Shown here: in pieces, positions 63,486-64,000 of the stretch | Position numbering within the stretch: the first letter of the stretch is position 1 | Layout of the letters: every line of letters begins with the position of its first letter | Source of the DNA: Tenacibaculum soleae | GTDB lineage: Bacteria > Bacteroidota > Bacteroidia > Flavobacteriales > Flavobacteriaceae | Reading direction: 5' to 3' | Assembly: GCF_001693415.1 (NCBI RefSeq) | Contig: NZ_MAKX01000024.1 | Location: forward strand, 1-64,000 | Length of the DNA stretch: 64,000 nt | Program-made: the position numbers and the translations under genes | The notes under the pieces: model-generated | What the model was told of the DNA's origin: nothing | What the model saw: the letters and a program-made list of their open reading frames with translations, nothing else | Databases searched by the model: none

Positions 63486-64000
63486 TTAGTTTATATAAAT
63501 TTTATCGTATAAATCTTTGTAAATTTCTTTAATTATTTTACGTTTCATTTTCATGGTTGGAGTAAGGTGTCCTGCATCAATAGACCATTCTTCAGGTGTT
63601 AGCTCAAAACGCTTAATTTGTTCCCACTTTCCAAATTTAGAGTTACAAAGTGTAACCTCTTCTTGAATACGTTCAATTACCTTTGGATTATTGATTAGAT
63701 CAGTGTTAGTTTTAAAATCAAGATTATGTCTTTTTGCCCATTCTCTCACAAAACTGAAATTTGGCTGAATTAAGGCTGCTGGCATTTTTTCACCTTCACC
63801 AATAACCATAATTTGTTCAATAAAACGTGATTGCACTAATTCTCCTTCTAATAATGGTGGAATAACATATTTACCACCAGAGGTTTTAAACATTTCTTTA
63901 GTACGCCCTGTAATTTTTAAAAAACCATCTTTATCTAATTCTCCTTTATCACCAGTATAAAAATAGCCATCCTTTAAAACTTCGGCAGTTTTTTCTGGAT
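63486..64000 (-). CDS. Long-chain acyl-CoA synthetase (AMP-dependent), 3' part
   Basis: The reading frame enters from the right edge and ends at 63486, giving the last about 171 residues. The visible part has the adenylate-forming motif GYFYTGDKGELDKDGFLKI, of which the key part is YTGDKGEL, then ITGRTKEMFKTSGGKYV (A8/core lysine region) and a C-terminal basic helix MKMKRKIIKEIYKDLYDK that ends the family. It activates fatty acids to acyl-CoA for lipid synthesis or beta-oxidation, like FadD/FACS. An internal ATG at 63893 is not the true start; the N-terminal half lies outside the window. Confidence 0.92.
   Translation of the reverse strand, partial: PEKTAEVLKDGYFYTGDKGELDKDGFLKITGRTKEMFKTSGGKYVIPPLLEGELVQSRFIEQIMVIGEGEKMPAALIQPNFSFVREWAKRHNLDFKTNTDLINNPKVIERIQEEVTLCNSKFGKWEQIKRFELTPEEWSIDAGHLTPTMKMKRKIIKEIYKDLYDKIYIN

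Noticed and set aside
63486..63893. Complete 135-residue gene starting at 63893
   Set aside because: The frame stays open to the window edge and the upstream residues match the acyl-CoA synthetase family, so it is the end of a longer gene.
1..64000. CRISPR arrays, tRNA or rRNA genes, insertion sequences
   Set aside because: Scanned by eye; no regular direct repeats with spacers, no cloverleaf in the gaps, and no transposase frames were found.

Overview
The window is a chromosomal segment of a member of the Bacteroidota, most likely a marine Flavobacteriaceae (Tenacibaculum/Polaribacter-like; genus is a guess). The support is very low GC, A-rich leaders instead of strong Shine-Dalgarno sites, promoter boxes of the Bacteroidota type TAnnTTTG, many lipoproteins and exported proteins ending their signals in ...AQ or ...SC, a TonB-dependent receptor with a CarboxypepD_reg-like domain, flavobacterial families (DUF6048, DUF6452, DUF6702, CCC-motif protein), and two RNAs of flavobacterial type (6S-Flavo and a Flavo-1-like element). 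I see no rRNA, tRNA, CRISPR array or insertion sequence.

Layout. 1-1.6 kb: accessory edge with the start of a RelE/HigB-like toxin and a tyrosine recombinase. 1.7-5.8 kb: M23 peptidase and TonB-dependent receptor pair. 6-8.3 kb: coiled-coil protein, zapA, 6S RNA, rny. 8.4-10 kb: two exported proteins, one a pentapeptide-type repeat protein. 10-14 kb: HU, then ATPase-recQ-fmt. 14-18 kb: DUF493 protein, two periplasmic PpiC/SurA-like proteins, MoxR ATPase and an NTF2-like lipoprotein. 18-24 kb: 3-hydroxyacyl-CoA dehydrogenase, Gfo/Idh/MocA oxidoreductase, pcm, a 53-residue lipoprotein missed by length cut-offs, and a three-gene operon (DUF1835 protein, nucleoside phosphorylase, solo substrate-binding-like protein). 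24-29 kb: SUI1 factor, 2OG-Fe oxygenase, DUF6048, DUF6452, rlmD, rocD. 29.3-32.4 kb: Flavo-1-like RNA and a large SF1 helicase. 32.7-40.8 kb: RDD protein divergent from a seven-gene SpoIIM/DUF4129/DUF4350/lipoprotein/MoxR/DUF58 membrane cluster. 41-46 kb: small membrane proteins, YbaB, prolyl-oligopeptidase-like peptidase, cysteine synthase-like enzyme with a hairpin leader. 46-53 kb: tandem M1 metallopeptidases, DUF6702 protein and three paralogous CarboxypepD_reg-like exported proteins. 53-64 kb: pepE, a decayed gene with two lesions, folD, ffh, two DinB-fold proteins, exported msrB, alpha/beta hydrolase, M48 lipoprotein, MFS permease, an RluA enzyme with a long N-terminal domain, and the 3' end of a long-chain acyl-CoA synthetase.

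Most of the window is ordinary core genome. The least explained items are the recombinase/toxin edge, the solo substrate-binding-like protein in a nucleoside phosphorylase operon, the triple paralog array at 50.9-53.3 kb, the hairpin leader at 44.1 kb, the RluA N-terminal domain and the MoxR-DUF58 cluster carrying an extra lipoprotein. I did not find a clear, entirely new multi-gene system.
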